64,000 nucleotides of DNA. It comes from RAM1 sp041905405. Lineage in GTDB: Bacteria; Pseudomonadota; Gammaproteobacteria; Burkholderiales; Burkholderiaceae_C. The position numbers were made by a program, and so were the translations under genes. Shown piece by piece: positions 1-9,482 of the stretch. Each line of letters starts with the position of its first letter. The first letter of the stretch is position 1. The DNA is taken from the NCBI GenBank assembly GCA_041905405.1, contig JAYRLC010000007.1, forward strand, positions 62,001 through 126,000, read 5' to 3'. Below the pieces are notes generated by a model, which was not told the DNA's origin, did not search any database, and worked only from the letters and a program-made list of their open reading frames with translations.

Positions 1-1
1 G

Positions 2-1291
2 CGCACGCTGCAGCCAGGCGACCTGTTCGTGGCGCTGAAGGGTGAGCGCTTTGACGCCAACGACTTCATTGCCGACGCCGTGAAGGCGGGCGCTGCGGCG
101 GTGCTGGCCCACCACGGCAAGCTGCCGGCCGGCGTGCCTGGCATCGAGGTGGATGACACCCGCCTGGCGCTGGGCGCGCTGGCCGCCGGCTGGCGCAGCC
201 AGTTCAGCCTGCCGCTCGTCGCCGTGACCGGCAGCAATGGCAAGACCACCGTCACGCAGATGATCGCGTCCATCCTGCGCGCCTGGCAGGGCGACGCGGC
301 ACTGGCCACTCAGGGGAACTTCAACAACGACATCGGCGTGCCGCTGACGCTGTTGCGCCTGCGCGCGCAGCACAAGGTGGCCGTCATCGAGCTGGGCATG
401 AACCACCCGGGCGAGATCGCCTACCTGGCCGACATCGCCCGGCCCAACGTGGCGCTGGTCAACAACGCCCAGCGCGAGCACATGGAATTCATGGCGACGG
501 TCCAGGCCGTGGCCCGCGAAAACGGCAGCGTCCTGCAGAAGCTGCCGTCGGTGGGCATTGCCGTTTTTCCGGCGGACGACGAACACACGCCCGTGTGGGT
601 GGACCTGGCCGCCGGCCGGGCCTGCCTGCGCTTTGGCGCGGGGCCGTCCGCCGACATCAGTTTGGCCGGTACTGAGTGGGTTTCGGGGCATTGGCAGGTG
701 GACGTGCAAACGCCCGCCGGGCCGTTGGCGTTTCCCCTCCACATCGCCGGCCGCCATAACGTGCGCAATGCGCTGGCGGCCACCGCCTGCGCGCTGGCCG
801 CGGGCTGCCCGCTGGATGCGATCGCACGCGGCCTGGGTGGCTTCGCGCCCGTCAAGGGCCGCTCGCGCGCATTTGCGCTGACGCTGGGCAAGCGCACGCT
901 GACCGTGGTGGACGACACCTACAACGCCAACCCCGACTCGGTGCGCGCCGCCATCGACGTGCTGGCCGAGCTGCCCGGCCCGCGCCTGCTGGTGCTGGGC
1001 GACATGGGCGAGGTGGGCGACCAGGGCCCGCAGTTCCATGCCGAGGTCGGCGCCCACGCGCGCGCCCGGGGCATCGAGGTGCTGCTCACGCTCGGTGAGC
1101 AGGCCCAGGGCATGGGCGGGCGGCACTTCGACGGCATCGACGCGCTGAACGAAGCCGTGCGCACGCAACTGCCGCATTCCGCCAGCGTGCTGGTCAAGGG
1201 ATCGCGCTTCATGAAGATGGAGCGCGTCATCGACGCCATCACCGCCATGGCCCAACAACAAGACAACGAGGAGAGCCGTCATGCTGCTTAG
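2..1291 (+). CDS. murF: UDP-N-acetylmuramoyl-tripeptide--D-alanyl-D-alanine ligase, 5' end missing
   Basis: MurF adds D-Ala-D-Ala to UDP-MurNAc-tripeptide in the cytoplasm, the last ligase step before the lipid stage of peptidoglycan synthesis. The reading frame is open from base 2 and already reads RTLQPGDLFVALKGERFDA, a conserved MurF N-terminal segment, so the true start and a few tens of residues lie before the window; the GTG at 29 is internal. The Mur-ligase P-loop VTGSNGKTTVTQ, the ELGMNHPGEI segment and a C-terminal domain with DDTYNANPDS and VLGDMGEVG are present. Its stop overlaps the mraY start by 11 bases, indicating translational coupling in the dcw operon. Confidence 0.96.
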   Translation, partial: RTLQPGDLFVALKGERFDANDFIADAVKAGAAAVLAHHGKLPAGVPGIEVDDTRLALGALAAGWRSQFSLPLVAVTGSNGKTTVTQMIASILRAWQGDAALATQGNFNNDIGVPLTLLRLRAQHKVAVIELGMNHPGEIAYLADIARPNVALVNNAQREHMEFMATVQAVARENGSVLQKLPSVGIAVFPADDEHTPVWVDLAAGRACLRFGAGPSADISLAGTEWVSGHWQVDVQTPAGPLAFPLHIAGRHNVRNALAATACALAAGCPLDAIARGLGGFAPVKGRSRAFALTLGKRTLTVVDDTYNANPDSVRAAIDVLAELPGPRLLVLGDMGEVGDQGPQFHAEVGAHARARGIEVLLTLGEQAQGMGGRHFDGIDALNEAVRTQLPHSASVLVKGSRFMKMERVIDAITAMAQQQDNEESRHAA

Positions 1292-2459
1292 CCTGGCCCA
1301 ATGGCTGCAGACACTGTCGCCGGAATTCGGCTTCTTCCGTGTTTTCCAGTACCTGACCTTCCGCGCCGTGATGGCCGCCATGACGGCGCTGCTCATCGGG
1401 CTGCTGGCCGGGCCTTTTGTGATCCGCCGCCTGACCGAGCTGAAGATCGGCCAGCCCGTGCGCGGCTACGGCATGCAGACACACCTGGCCAAGAGCGGCA
1501 CGCCCACCATGGGCGGCGTGCTGATCCTGCTGGCCATCGGCATCTCCACGCTGCTGTGGTTCGACCTGTCCAACCGGTTCGTGTGGATCGTGCTGCTGGT
1601 CACGCTGGGCTTCGGCGCCATCGGCTGGGTGGACGACTGGCGCAAGGTCGTGCACAAGGACCCGGAGGGTATGCGCTCGCGCGAAAAATACTTCTGGCAG
1701 TCCGTCATCGGCCTGCTGGCGGCGCTGTACCTGGTGTTCAGCATCTCCGAAAGCTCCAACCTCAAGGTGCTGGAGCTGTTCTTCAGCTGGGTGCGCTCGG
1801 GCTTTGACGTCAACCTGCCGCCCAAGGCCGGCCTGCTGCTGCCGTTCTTCAAGGAGATCAGCTATCCGCTGGGCGTGTTCGGCTTTGTCATCCTGACCTA
1901 CCTGGTGATCGTGGGGTCGAGCAACGCGGTGAACCTGACCGACGGGCTGGACGGCCTGGCCATCATGCCGGTGGTGATGGTGGGCTCGGCGCTGGGCGTG
2001 TTCGCCTACGTCGCGGGCAGCTCGGTGTATTCCAAATACCTGCTGTTCCCGCACATCCCCGGCGCAGGGGAGCTGCTGATTTTCTGCGCGGCCATGGCCG
2101 GCGCGGGGCTGGCGTTCCTGTGGTTCAACACGCACCCGGCGCAGGTGTTCATGGGCGATGTGGGCGCGCTGGCGCTGGGCGGCGCCCTGGGCACCATCGC
2201 CGTGATCGTGCGGCAGGAGGTCGTGCTCGCCATCATGGGCGGCATCTTCGTGGTGGAGGCGCTGTCGGTGATGCTGCAGGTGGCGTACTTCAAGTACACC
2301 AAGAAGAAATACGGCGAAGGCCGGCGCATCCTCAAGATGGCGCCGCTGCACCACCACTTCGAAAAATCGGGCTGGAAGGAAACGCAGGTCGTCGTGCGGT
2401 TCTGGATCATCACCATGCTGTTGTGCCTGGTGGGGCTCTCAACGCTCAAGCTTCGCTGA
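1281..2459 (+). CDS. mraY: Phospho-N-acetylmuramoyl-pentapeptide transferase
   Basis: Integral membrane enzyme that transfers phospho-MurNAc-pentapeptide to undecaprenyl phosphate, forming lipid I. At 392 residues with about ten hydrophobic segments it matches the beta/gamma-proteobacterial family. Visible signatures are the cytoplasmic NAVNLTDGLDGLA loop with the catalytic Asp residues, the early GTPTMGG motif and the C-terminal APLHHHFEK histidine motif. The ATG at 1281 follows GAGGAGAGCCGTC, a good ribosome-binding site inside the murF 3' end. It lies between murF and murD as in most proteobacterial dcw clusters. Confidence 0.98.
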   Translation: MLLSLAQWLQTLSPEFGFFRVFQYLTFRAVMAAMTALLIGLLAGPFVIRRLTELKIGQPVRGYGMQTHLAKSGTPTMGGVLILLAIGISTLLWFDLSNRFVWIVLLVTLGFGAIGWVDDWRKVVHKDPEGMRSREKYFWQSVIGLLAALYLVFSISESSNLKVLELFFSWVRSGFDVNLPPKAGLLLPFFKEISYPLGVFGFVILTYLVIVGSSNAVNLTDGLDGLAIMPVVMVGSALGVFAYVAGSSVYSKYLLFPHIPGAGELLIFCAAMAGAGLAFLWFNTHPAQVFMGDVGALALGGALGTIAVIVRQEVVLAIMGGIFVVEALSVMLQVAYFKYTKKKYGEGRRILKMAPLHHHFEKSGWKETQVVVRFWIITMLLCLVGLSTLKLR

Positions 2460-2463
2460 ACGC

Positions 2464-3993
2464 ATGAACCAGCTCAAAGACCTTCACGTCCTCATCCTGG
2501 GTCTGGGTGCGTCCGGCCTGGCGATGGCGCGCTGGTGCGCGCGCTGCGGCGCGCAGGTGACCGTGGCCGATACGCGCGAGGCACCACCGCAACTGCCCGC
2601 CCTGCGGGCGCAGCTGCCGCAGGCCCGCTTCATCAGTGGTCCCTTCGGGCCGGCGCTGGTGGAAGGGACGGACATCCGCGCCGTCTTCCGCAGCCCCGGC
2701 CTGTCGCCGGCGGAAGTCGCGCCGGTGGCCGACGCGGCGCGTGCGACGGGCCTGTGGGTCACGAGCGAGCTGGGCCTGTTTGCCCAGGCGTTGGCCGACC
2801 TGAAGGCCGACCGGGCCTACGCGCCCGCCGTGCTGGCCGTGACCGGTACCAATGGCAAGACAACCGTGACCGCATTGGCCGGCCAGCTGGTGGAGCGCGC
2901 GGGCAAAGGCGTGGCGGTGGCCGGCAACATCGGCCCCACGTTGCTGGACACGCTGGCGGACAAGCTCGACGCTGTGTCCGATGAGCAGTCGCTGCCCGAG
3001 GTGTGGGTGATCGAACTGTCCAGCTTCCAGCTCGACGGTGTCGCGGGCTTCGAGCCCACCGCCGCCACGGTGCTCAACGTCACGCAGGACCACCTGGACT
3101 GGCATGGCGACATGGCGGCCTATGCGGCGGCCAAGGCCAATGTGTTCGGCGCGCAGGGCCTGATGGTGCTGAACCGTGAAGACCCGCTGGTCATGAAGAT
3201 GCTGCCCGAACCCGTCAGGCTCAAGGGCGGCAAGTACGAGCAGCGTGACCACATCTTCTTTGGTGGCGACATGCCCCAGCGTCCCGGTGACTTCGGCATC
3301 GAGGTCGTCAACGGCATGGCCTGGCTGGTGCGCGCGATGGAAGCCGACGAGACGCTGAAGAAGCGCCGCGGCGAAGAGGTGGAAATCCACATCCAGCGCC
3401 TGATGCCGGCCGACGCGCTGCGCATCCGTGGCCGCCACAACGCCGTCAACGCGCTGGCCGCGCTGGCCCTGGCCGCGGCGGCCGGTTGCGCGCTGGGTCC
3501 CATGCTGTACGGCCTGCGCGAATACCGCGGCGAGCCGCACCGCGTGGAGCCGGTGGGCATCGTCAACGACATCGAGTATTTCGACGACAGCAAGGGCACC
3601 AACGTCGGTGCGACGGTTGCGGCGTTGCACGGCCTTGGCGCGGAACGCAAGGTGGTCGTGATCCTGGGCGGCGATGGCAAGGGCCAGGACTTTTCGCCGC
3701 TGGCCGACCCGGTGGCGCGCTTTGCCCGCGCGGCAGTCTTCATCGGCCGCGACGGTCGGCAGATCCGCGCCGTGCTTGAGCACAGCGGCGTCACGCTGCT
3801 GGACGCAGCCGACATGCACGAGGCCGTGGCGCTGGCCACGCAGCGCGCCCATGCGGGCGACGCGGTGCTGATGTCGCCGGCCTGCGCGAGCTTTGACATG
3901 TTCGACAACTATCCGCACCGCGCCCGCGTGTTCCGCGAGGCGGTGCAGGCCGTGGCGCGCGAAGCCGGCGTTGACCTGGAGGAAGCCGCATGA
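2464..3993 (+). CDS. murD: UDP-N-acetylmuramoylalanine--D-glutamate ligase
   Basis: Cytoplasmic ATP-dependent ligase adding D-Glu to UDP-MurNAc-L-Ala. The 509-residue product starts with a Rossmann-like domain (ILGLGASGLAMARW), followed by the Mur P-loop VTGTNGKTTVTAL, the ELSSFQL segment, NVTQDHLDWH, and a C-terminal domain with FDDSKGTNVGAT and SPACASFDMF. It is longer than E. coli MurD (438 residues), with extra sequence around residues 260-310 (YEQRDHIFFGGDM to LKKRRGEEVEI), as is common in Burkholderiales. It starts 4 bases after the mraY stop and its stop overlaps ftsW by 4 bases. Confidence 0.97.
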   Translation: MNQLKDLHVLILGLGASGLAMARWCARCGAQVTVADTREAPPQLPALRAQLPQARFISGPFGPALVEGTDIRAVFRSPGLSPAEVAPVADAARATGLWVTSELGLFAQALADLKADRAYAPAVLAVTGTNGKTTVTALAGQLVERAGKGVAVAGNIGPTLLDTLADKLDAVSDEQSLPEVWVIELSSFQLDGVAGFEPTAATVLNVTQDHLDWHGDMAAYAAAKANVFGAQGLMVLNREDPLVMKMLPEPVRLKGGKYEQRDHIFFGGDMPQRPGDFGIEVVNGMAWLVRAMEADETLKKRRGEEVEIHIQRLMPADALRIRGRHNAVNALAALALAAAAGCALGPMLYGLREYRGEPHRVEPVGIVNDIEYFDDSKGTNVGATVAALHGLGAERKVVVILGGDGKGQDFSPLADPVARFARAAVFIGRDGRQIRAVLEHSGVTLLDAADMHEAVALATQRAHAGDAVLMSPACASFDMFDNYPHRARVFREAVQAVAREAGVDLEEAA

Positions 3994-5213
3994 ACGCCCT
4001 GGCGGCACGCGTGAGCGGCTGGTTCGGCGCCCTGTCTGGCGGGGACCGGTCCGGCCTGCGCCGCGCGGAACCCGCGCGCGTGCAGGGTTTTGACCAGCCG
4101 CTCTTGTGGGTTGCGGTCGCTCTGTTGATGTTCGGCCTGGTCATGGTGTATTCGGCCTCCATCGCGCTGCCGGACAACCCCAAGTTCGCGCGCTACGCCC
4201 ACACGCACTTCCTGGTGCGGCATGTGATCTTTCTGCTGATCGCGTTCGTGGCCGGGCTGCTGGCGTTCCAGGTGCCGCTGGCCACCTGGGAAAAGTACGC
4301 GCCCTGGCTGTTCGTCATCTCGCTGCTGTTGCTGGTGGTGGTGTTGATCCCCGGCATCGGCAAGGGCGTGAACGGCGCACGCCGCTGGATCGGCTTTGGT
4401 TTCATGAGCTTCCAGCCGTCGGAGCTGGCCAAGTTCGCGGTGCTCATCTATGCGGCCGACTACATGGTGCGCAAGATGGAGGTCAAGGAGCGCTTCTTCC
4501 GCGCCGTGCTGCCCATGGCCGTGGCGGTGGCCGTGGTGGGCGTGCTGCTGCTGGCCGAGCCCGACATGGGCGCGTTCATGGTGATCGCGGTGATCGCCAT
4601 GGGCATCCTGTTCCTGGGTGGGGTGAACGCGCGCATGTTCTTTCTGATCGCCGCCGTGATGGTGATCGCCTTCGTGCTCATGATCGCGCTGTCCGAATGG
4701 CGGCGCGAACGCATCTTTGCCTACCTGGACCCGTTCAGCGAGGCCCATGCGCTGGGCAAGGGCTACCAGCTGTCGCACGCGCTGATCGCCATCGGCCGCG
4801 GTGAAATCTTCGGCGTGGGCCTGGGCGGCAGCGTGGAGAAGCTGCATTGGCTGCCCGAGGCGCACACCGACTTCCTGCTGGCGGTGATCGGCGAGGAATT
4901 CGGCCTGGTCGGCGTGGCCGTGGTCATTGCCGCGTTCTTCTGGATGACGCGGCGCATCATGCACATCGGCCGCCAGGCCATCGCGCTGGACCGCGTGTTT
5001 GCGGGGCTGGTGGCGCAGGGCGTGGGAATCTGGATCGGATTCCAGGCCTTCATCAACATGGGCGTGAACCTGGGCGCGCTGCCCACCAAGGGCCTGACGC
5101 TGCCGCTCATGAGCTATGGCGGCTCGGCCATCCTCATGAACCTGGTGGCGCTGGCCGTGGTGCTGCGCATCGACTACGAGAACCGTACGCTGATGCGGGG
5201 AGGGCGGTCATGA
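3990..5213 (+). CDS. ftsW: Septal SEDS-family peptidoglycan glycosyltransferase FtsW
   Basis: Polytopic inner-membrane protein of the divisome that polymerises lipid II at the septum together with FtsI (PBP3). The 407-residue product has a short cytoplasmic N-terminus, the VMVYSASIALPDN segment after the first helix, FQPSELAKFAVLIY, AEPDMGAFMV, and the C-terminal LPLMSYGGSAI motif of SEDS proteins. It carries the FtsW-type loop (LPEAHTDFLLAVIGEEFG) and lies between murD and murG, which separates it from the rodA paralogue at 24885. ATGA overlaps join it to both neighbours. Confidence 0.97.
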   Translation: MNALAARVSGWFGALSGGDRSGLRRAEPARVQGFDQPLLWVAVALLMFGLVMVYSASIALPDNPKFARYAHTHFLVRHVIFLLIAFVAGLLAFQVPLATWEKYAPWLFVISLLLLVVVLIPGIGKGVNGARRWIGFGFMSFQPSELAKFAVLIYAADYMVRKMEVKERFFRAVLPMAVAVAVVGVLLLAEPDMGAFMVIAVIAMGILFLGGVNARMFFLIAAVMVIAFVLMIALSEWRRERIFAYLDPFSEAHALGKGYQLSHALIAIGRGEIFGVGLGGSVEKLHWLPEAHTDFLLAVIGEEFGLVGVAVVIAAFFWMTRRIMHIGRQAIALDRVFAGLVAQGVGIWIGFQAFINMGVNLGALPTKGLTLPLMSYGGSAILMNLVALAVVLRIDYENRTLMRGGRS

Positions 5214-6274
5214 CGGGCAAATGCGCGTTGATCATGGCCGGGGGTACGGGCGGACACATCTTCCCGGGGCTGGCGGTGGCCCATGCCCTGCGTGACAAGG
5301 GCTGGCGCATCCACTGGCTGGGCGCGCCGGACAGCATGGAAAGCAGCATCGTGCCGGCGCAAGGCATTCCGCTGGAAAGCGTGGACTTCTCCGGCGTGCG
5401 CGGCAAGGGTCCGCTGACGCTGGCGCTTCTGCCGCTCAAACTCCTGCGCGCGTTCTGGCAGAGCATCCAGGTGGTGCGCCGCGTGAAGCCCGACGTGGTC
5501 GTGGGCCTGGGCGGCTACATCACCTTCCCCGGCGGAATGATGGGCGTGTTGCTGGGCAAGCCGCTGGTGCTGCACGAGCAGAACTCCATCGCCGGCATGG
5601 CCAACAAGGTGCTGGCCGGCGTGGCCGACCGCATCTACACCGCGTTCCCGAACGTGTTCAACAAGGGCCAATGGATCGGCAACCCGCTGCGCCCCGGCTT
5701 CCTGGCCGAGCCGCTGCCGGCGCAGCGCTTTGCGGGCCGCAGTGGCCCGCTGAAAGTGCTGGTGGTGGGCGGCAGCCTGGGCGCCAAGGCACTGAACGAG
5801 ATCGTGCCGCAGGCGTTGGCGCTGCTGCCGGTGGACCAGCGCCCGCATGTGCTGCACCAAAGCGGCGCCAAACAGATCGACGAGCTGCGCGCCAACTACA
5901 CGGCGGCCGGCGTGCATGCCGAACTCACGCCCTTCATCGACGACACGGCCGGCGCGTTTGCCGAAGCAGATCTGGTGATCTGCCGCGCGGGCGCCAGCAC
6001 CGTCACCGAAATTGCGGCGGTCGGCGCGCCAGCGCTGTTCGTGCCGTTCCCTTTTGCCGTGGACGACCACCAGACGACCAACGCGCAGTTCCTCACGGCC
6101 ACCGGCGGCGGCTGGCTGGTGCAGCAGCGCGATCTGACGGCGCAGGGGCTGGCGGACATGCTGGCAGGCATGACGCGCGACGAGCTGGTGCGCCGCGCAG
6201 AAGCTGCCAAACAACTGCAGAAAACAGGCGCGACGGAAGTGATCGTCGCCGCCTGCGAGGAACTTGCCAAATGA
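5210..6274 (+). CDS. murG: UDP-GlcNAc:lipid I N-acetylglucosaminyltransferase
   Basis: Peripheral inner-membrane GT-B glycosyltransferase that converts lipid I to lipid II. The ATG at 5210 overlaps the ftsW stop (ATGA), has GGGGAGGGCGG just upstream and gives the expected 354 residues; a longer in-frame extension into ftsW has no family support. Motifs: IMAGGTGGHIFPGLAVA near the N-terminus, LVLHEQNSIAG, the UDP-sugar site ICRAGASTVTEIAAVGAPA and PFPFAVDDHQTTNA. Its stop overlaps the murC start, so the murD-ftsW-murG-murC-ddl run is likely translated as one coupled unit. Confidence 0.97.
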   Translation: MTGKCALIMAGGTGGHIFPGLAVAHALRDKGWRIHWLGAPDSMESSIVPAQGIPLESVDFSGVRGKGPLTLALLPLKLLRAFWQSIQVVRRVKPDVVVGLGGYITFPGGMMGVLLGKPLVLHEQNSIAGMANKVLAGVADRIYTAFPNVFNKGQWIGNPLRPGFLAEPLPAQRFAGRSGPLKVLVVGGSLGAKALNEIVPQALALLPVDQRPHVLHQSGAKQIDELRANYTAAGVHAELTPFIDDTAGAFAEADLVICRAGASTVTEIAAVGAPALFVPFPFAVDDHQTTNAQFLTATGGGWLVQQRDLTAQGLADMLAGMTRDELVRRAEAAKQLQKTGATEVIVAACEELAK

Positions 6275-7686
6275 AGCACGCCATCAAGCACATCCATTTC
6301 GTTGGCGTCGGCGGCTCGGGCATGAGCGGCATTGCCGAGGTCCTGCTCAACCTGGGCTACACGATCAGCGGGTCCGACCTGTCGGACAGCGCGACGCTCA
6401 AGCGGCTGGCGGCCCTCGGCATCAAGACCTTTGTCGGTCATGACGCTGCCCATGTGGCGGGCGCGGATGCCGTGGTGACCTCCACCGCCGTGCAGTCCAG
6501 CAACCCCGAGGTGATCGCCGCGCGGCAAAAGCGCATTCCCGTCGTGCCGCGCGCGCTGATGCTGGCCGAGCTCATGCGGCTGAAGCAGGGCGTGGCCATT
6601 GCCGGCACGCACGGCAAGACCACCACCACGAGCCTGGTGGCCAGCGTCCTGGCCGAAGGCGGGCTGGACCCGACCTTTGTGATCGGTGGGCGGCTGAACA
6701 GCGCGGGCGCCAACGCCAAGCTGGGCAGCGGCGACTACATCGTGGTGGAGGCAGATGAGTCCGACGCGTCGTTCCTGAACCTGCTGCCCGTGATGGCGGT
6801 GGTCACGAACATCGATGCCGACCACATGGAAACCTACGGCCACGACTTCAACCGCCTGAAGCGTGCGTTCATGGACTTCCTGCACCGCATGCCGTTCTAC
6901 GGCACGGCCATCCTGTGCACCGACGATGCCGCCGTGCGCGACATCGTGCCCCAGGTGTCCTGCCCGGTCACGAGCTATGGTTTCGGCCCCGAGGCGCAGG
7001 TGCGCGCGGTGGACGTGCGGGCCGTGGGCGCGCAGATGCACTTCACCGCGCAGCGGCGCAACGGCGTTACGCTGCCCGACCTGCCCATCGTGCTGAACCT
7101 GGCCGGGGAGCACAACGTGCGCAACGCGCTGGCCGCCATTGCCGTGGCGGTGGAGCTCAACATTCCCGACGCCGCCGTGCAGAAGGCGCTGGCGGACTTC
7201 AAGGGCGTGGGCCGGCGCTTCCAGCGCTATGGCGACGTGCCGGTGAGCGCGGCCAACGGCGGCGGGCGCTTTACCGTGATCGACGACTACGGCCACCATC
7301 CGGTGGAAATGCGGGTCACGCTGGCCGCGGCGCGCGGGGCGTTCCCGGGCCGCCGGCTGGTGCTGGCGTTCCAGCCGCACCGCTACACGCGCACACGCGA
7401 CTGTTTCGAGGATTTCGTGAAAGTGATCGGCGCGGGCGCCGATGCCGTGCTGCTGGCCGAGGTCTATGCGGCCGGCGAGGACCCCATCGTCGCTGCCGAC
7501 GGCCGCTCGCTCATGCGCGCGCTGCGCGTGTCGGGCAAGGTCGAACCGGTGTTCGTGGACGACATTGCCGCCATGCCGCAGGCCGTGCTGGACAACGCGC
7601 GCGACGGCGACGTGGTGATCTGCATGGGCGCCGGCTCCATCGGCGGCGTGCCGGCCAAGGTGGTGGAACTCGGGGGGGCGGCATGA
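6271..7686 (+). CDS. murC: UDP-N-acetylmuramate--L-alanine ligase
   Basis: Adds L-Ala to UDP-MurNAc, the first amino-acid ligation of the stem peptide. The ATG at 6271 overlaps the murG stop and gives 471 residues. The N-terminal nucleotide fold reads HFVGVGGSGMSGIAEVL, followed by the ATP P-loop AIAGTHGKTTTTSLVASVL, EADESDASFL, the NIDADHMETYG segment and a C-terminal domain with DDYGHHPVEMR and FQPHRYTRT. The paralogue mpl lies at 32811 on the other strand. The stop overlaps the ddl start (ATGA). Confidence 0.97.
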   Translation: MKHAIKHIHFVGVGGSGMSGIAEVLLNLGYTISGSDLSDSATLKRLAALGIKTFVGHDAAHVAGADAVVTSTAVQSSNPEVIAARQKRIPVVPRALMLAELMRLKQGVAIAGTHGKTTTTSLVASVLAEGGLDPTFVIGGRLNSAGANAKLGSGDYIVVEADESDASFLNLLPVMAVVTNIDADHMETYGHDFNRLKRAFMDFLHRMPFYGTAILCTDDAAVRDIVPQVSCPVTSYGFGPEAQVRAVDVRAVGAQMHFTAQRRNGVTLPDLPIVLNLAGEHNVRNALAAIAVAVELNIPDAAVQKALADFKGVGRRFQRYGDVPVSAANGGGRFTVIDDYGHHPVEMRVTLAAARGAFPGRRLVLAFQPHRYTRTRDCFEDFVKVIGAGADAVLLAEVYAAGEDPIVAADGRSLMRALRVSGKVEPVFVDDIAAMPQAVLDNARDGDVVICMGAGSIGGVPAKVVELGGAA

Positions 7687-8657
7687 GCGCCACCGACGTC
7701 AAGTCCTTCGGAAAAGTCGCCGTGCTCATGGGCGGCAGGTCCGCCGAGCGCGAGGTCTCGCTGATGTCGGGCGCGGGCGTGCTCAAGGCGCTGCAGGCCA
7801 AGGGCGTGGACGCGCACGCCTTCGACCCCGCCGACCGCGACTTGTCCGAACTCAAGAAAAAGGGCTTCAAGCGCTGCTTCATCGCGCTGCATGGCCGCTT
7901 CGGCGAAGACGGCACGGTGCAGGGCGCGCTGGAGCTGCTGGGCATTCCGTACACCGGCTCGGGCGTCATGGCGTCCAGCATCGCGATCGACAAGGTCATG
8001 ACCAAGCGCGTGTGGCTGGCCGAGGGCATCCCCACGCCGAAGTACAAGCTGCTGCACCGCGGCAACTACACGCGCGAACAGGTGATCCAGGTGCCCGACG
8101 AGCTGGGCCTGCCCGTGATCGTCAAGCCCGCGCGCGAAGGCTCGTCCATCGGCGTGGCCAAAGTGGCGGGCTATTCGGACATGGCGGCGGCCGTGGAGGC
8201 CGCGGCCGCGCTGGACGCGGACGTGCTGTGCGAGCAGTTCGTGAGCGGCGACGAGGTGACCTGCCCCGTCATCGGCACGGGCGAGAACGCGCGCGCGCTG
8301 CCGGTGATCCGCATCGTCGCGCCCGAGGGCAACTACGACTACCAGAACAAATACTTCACCGACGACACCAAGTACCTCGTTCCCTGCGGCCTGCCGGCCG
8401 GAGAAGAGGAAGCGATCCAGGCGCTGGTGCTCAAGGCCTACCGCGTGCTGGGCTGCCGCGGCTGGGGCCGGGTGGACGTCATGATCGACGCCGCCACGCG
8501 CGCGCCGTCGCTGCTGGAGATCAACACCTCGCCCGGCATGACAGGGCATTCGCTGGTGCCCATGTCGGCGCGCGCCGCCGGGATCAGCTACGAAGACCTG
8601 TGCGTGCAGCTGCTGGCATCGGCCGCGCTGGACCAGCCCGCCGGGGGAAGGAGCTGA
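7683..8657 (+). CDS. ddl: D-alanine--D-alanine ligase
   Basis: ATP-grasp enzyme making the D-Ala-D-Ala dipeptide used by MurF. The 324-residue product has the N-terminal VLMGGRSAEREVSLMSG, ALHGRFGEDGTVQGALELL, the ATP-grasp segment VIVKPAREGSSIGVAKV and the metal/substrate-binding C-terminus EINTSPGMTGHSLVP. Tyr follows the G-I-P (GIPYTGSG), as in D-Ala-D-Ala rather than D-Ala-D-lactate ligases. The start was chosen at the ATG overlapping the murC stop, preceded by a G-rich Shine-Dalgarno. Genes in this position are usually called ddlB. Confidence 0.97.
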   Translation: MSATDVKSFGKVAVLMGGRSAEREVSLMSGAGVLKALQAKGVDAHAFDPADRDLSELKKKGFKRCFIALHGRFGEDGTVQGALELLGIPYTGSGVMASSIAIDKVMTKRVWLAEGIPTPKYKLLHRGNYTREQVIQVPDELGLPVIVKPAREGSSIGVAKVAGYSDMAAAVEAAAALDADVLCEQFVSGDEVTCPVIGTGENARALPVIRIVAPEGNYDYQNKYFTDDTKYLVPCGLPAGEEEAIQALVLKAYRVLGCRGWGRVDVMIDAATRAPSLLEINTSPGMTGHSLVPMSARAAGISYEDLCVQLLASAALDQPAGGRS

Positions 8658-8658
8658 C

Positions 8659-9459
8659 ATGGCCGACAGCCTGCCCCAGCCCTTTGACGTCAAGCTCATG
8701 AACGCGGTCGCCGGCCTGCTGTTCGTGGTGTGCGGCGTCATGGTGCTGGCCGCAGGCGTGTGGTGGGCGCTGCGCAACCCGGTGTTCGCGCTGTCGGGCA
8801 TCACGGTCGCGGGCGACACGGCGCACAACAGCGCCGTCACGCTGCGCGCCAACGTGGCGCCGCGCCTGTCGGGCAGCTTCTTCACCACCAATCTGGCGGA
8901 CACGCGCCAGGCGTTCGAGACCGTGCCCTGGGTGCGTCACGCCGTCGTGCGGCGCGAATTCCCCAACCGGCTGCACGTGGTGCTGCAGGAGCACCAGGCT
9001 GTCGCCCTGTGGGGTGACGAGGGCGACTCCACGCTGGTCAACAGCTACGGCGAAGTGTTCGAGGCCAACACGGGCGACGTCGAACAGGACGATCTGCCCC
9101 GGCTGCGCGGGCCGCAGGCCCAGTCGGCGCAGGTGCTGGGCATGTACCAGGCGGTGGGCCCGCTGTTCGGCCGGCTGGACCTGACGGTGGATGAGCTGGT
9201 GCTGACCGGCCGCGGCGGCTGGCAGGCCACGCTGGACAACGGCGCCGTGGTGGAGCTGGGGCGCGGTACGCCGGCCGAGGTGGTGCCGCGCGTGCAGCGC
9301 CTGGCGGCCACGCTTACGCAGGTGGCGGCCAAGTACGGACGGCGCGCGGACGCGCTGGAGTCGGCGGACCTGCGACACGGCGACGGCTACGCGCTGCGGT
9401 TGCGCGGCGTGACGACGGTGGTGACGGACCCGGCGAAAAAGCCGGATGCGAAGAGATAA
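8659..9459 (+). CDS. ftsQ: Divisome protein FtsQ
   Basis: Bitopic inner-membrane protein that links early and late divisome proteins (FtsQLB complex). The 266 residues comprise a short cytoplasmic N-terminus, one membrane helix at about residues 14-38 (NAVAGLLFVVCGVMVLAAGV), then a periplasmic POTRA domain starting FALSGITVAGDTAHNS with WVRHAVVRREFPNRLHV, and an FtsQ C-terminal beta domain. It begins one base after the ddl stop behind GGAAGGAG and is followed by ftsA after 23 bases, the canonical ddl-ftsQ-ftsA-ftsZ order. Confidence 0.96.
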   Translation: MADSLPQPFDVKLMNAVAGLLFVVCGVMVLAAGVWWALRNPVFALSGITVAGDTAHNSAVTLRANVAPRLSGSFFTTNLADTRQAFETVPWVRHAVVRREFPNRLHVVLQEHQAVALWGDEGDSTLVNSYGEVFEANTGDVEQDDLPRLRGPQAQSAQVLGMYQAVGPLFGRLDLTVDELVLTGRGGWQATLDNGAVVELGRGTPAEVVPRVQRLAATLTQVAAKYGRRADALESADLRHGDGYALRLRGVTTVVTDPAKKPDAKR

Positions 9460-9482
9460 AGAACCCGAGAACAGGTGCAGAC

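Noticed and set aside
2446..4008. 520-codon frame antisense to murD
   Set aside because: murD is certain from its motifs; the antisense product is low-complexity His/Arg/Gln.
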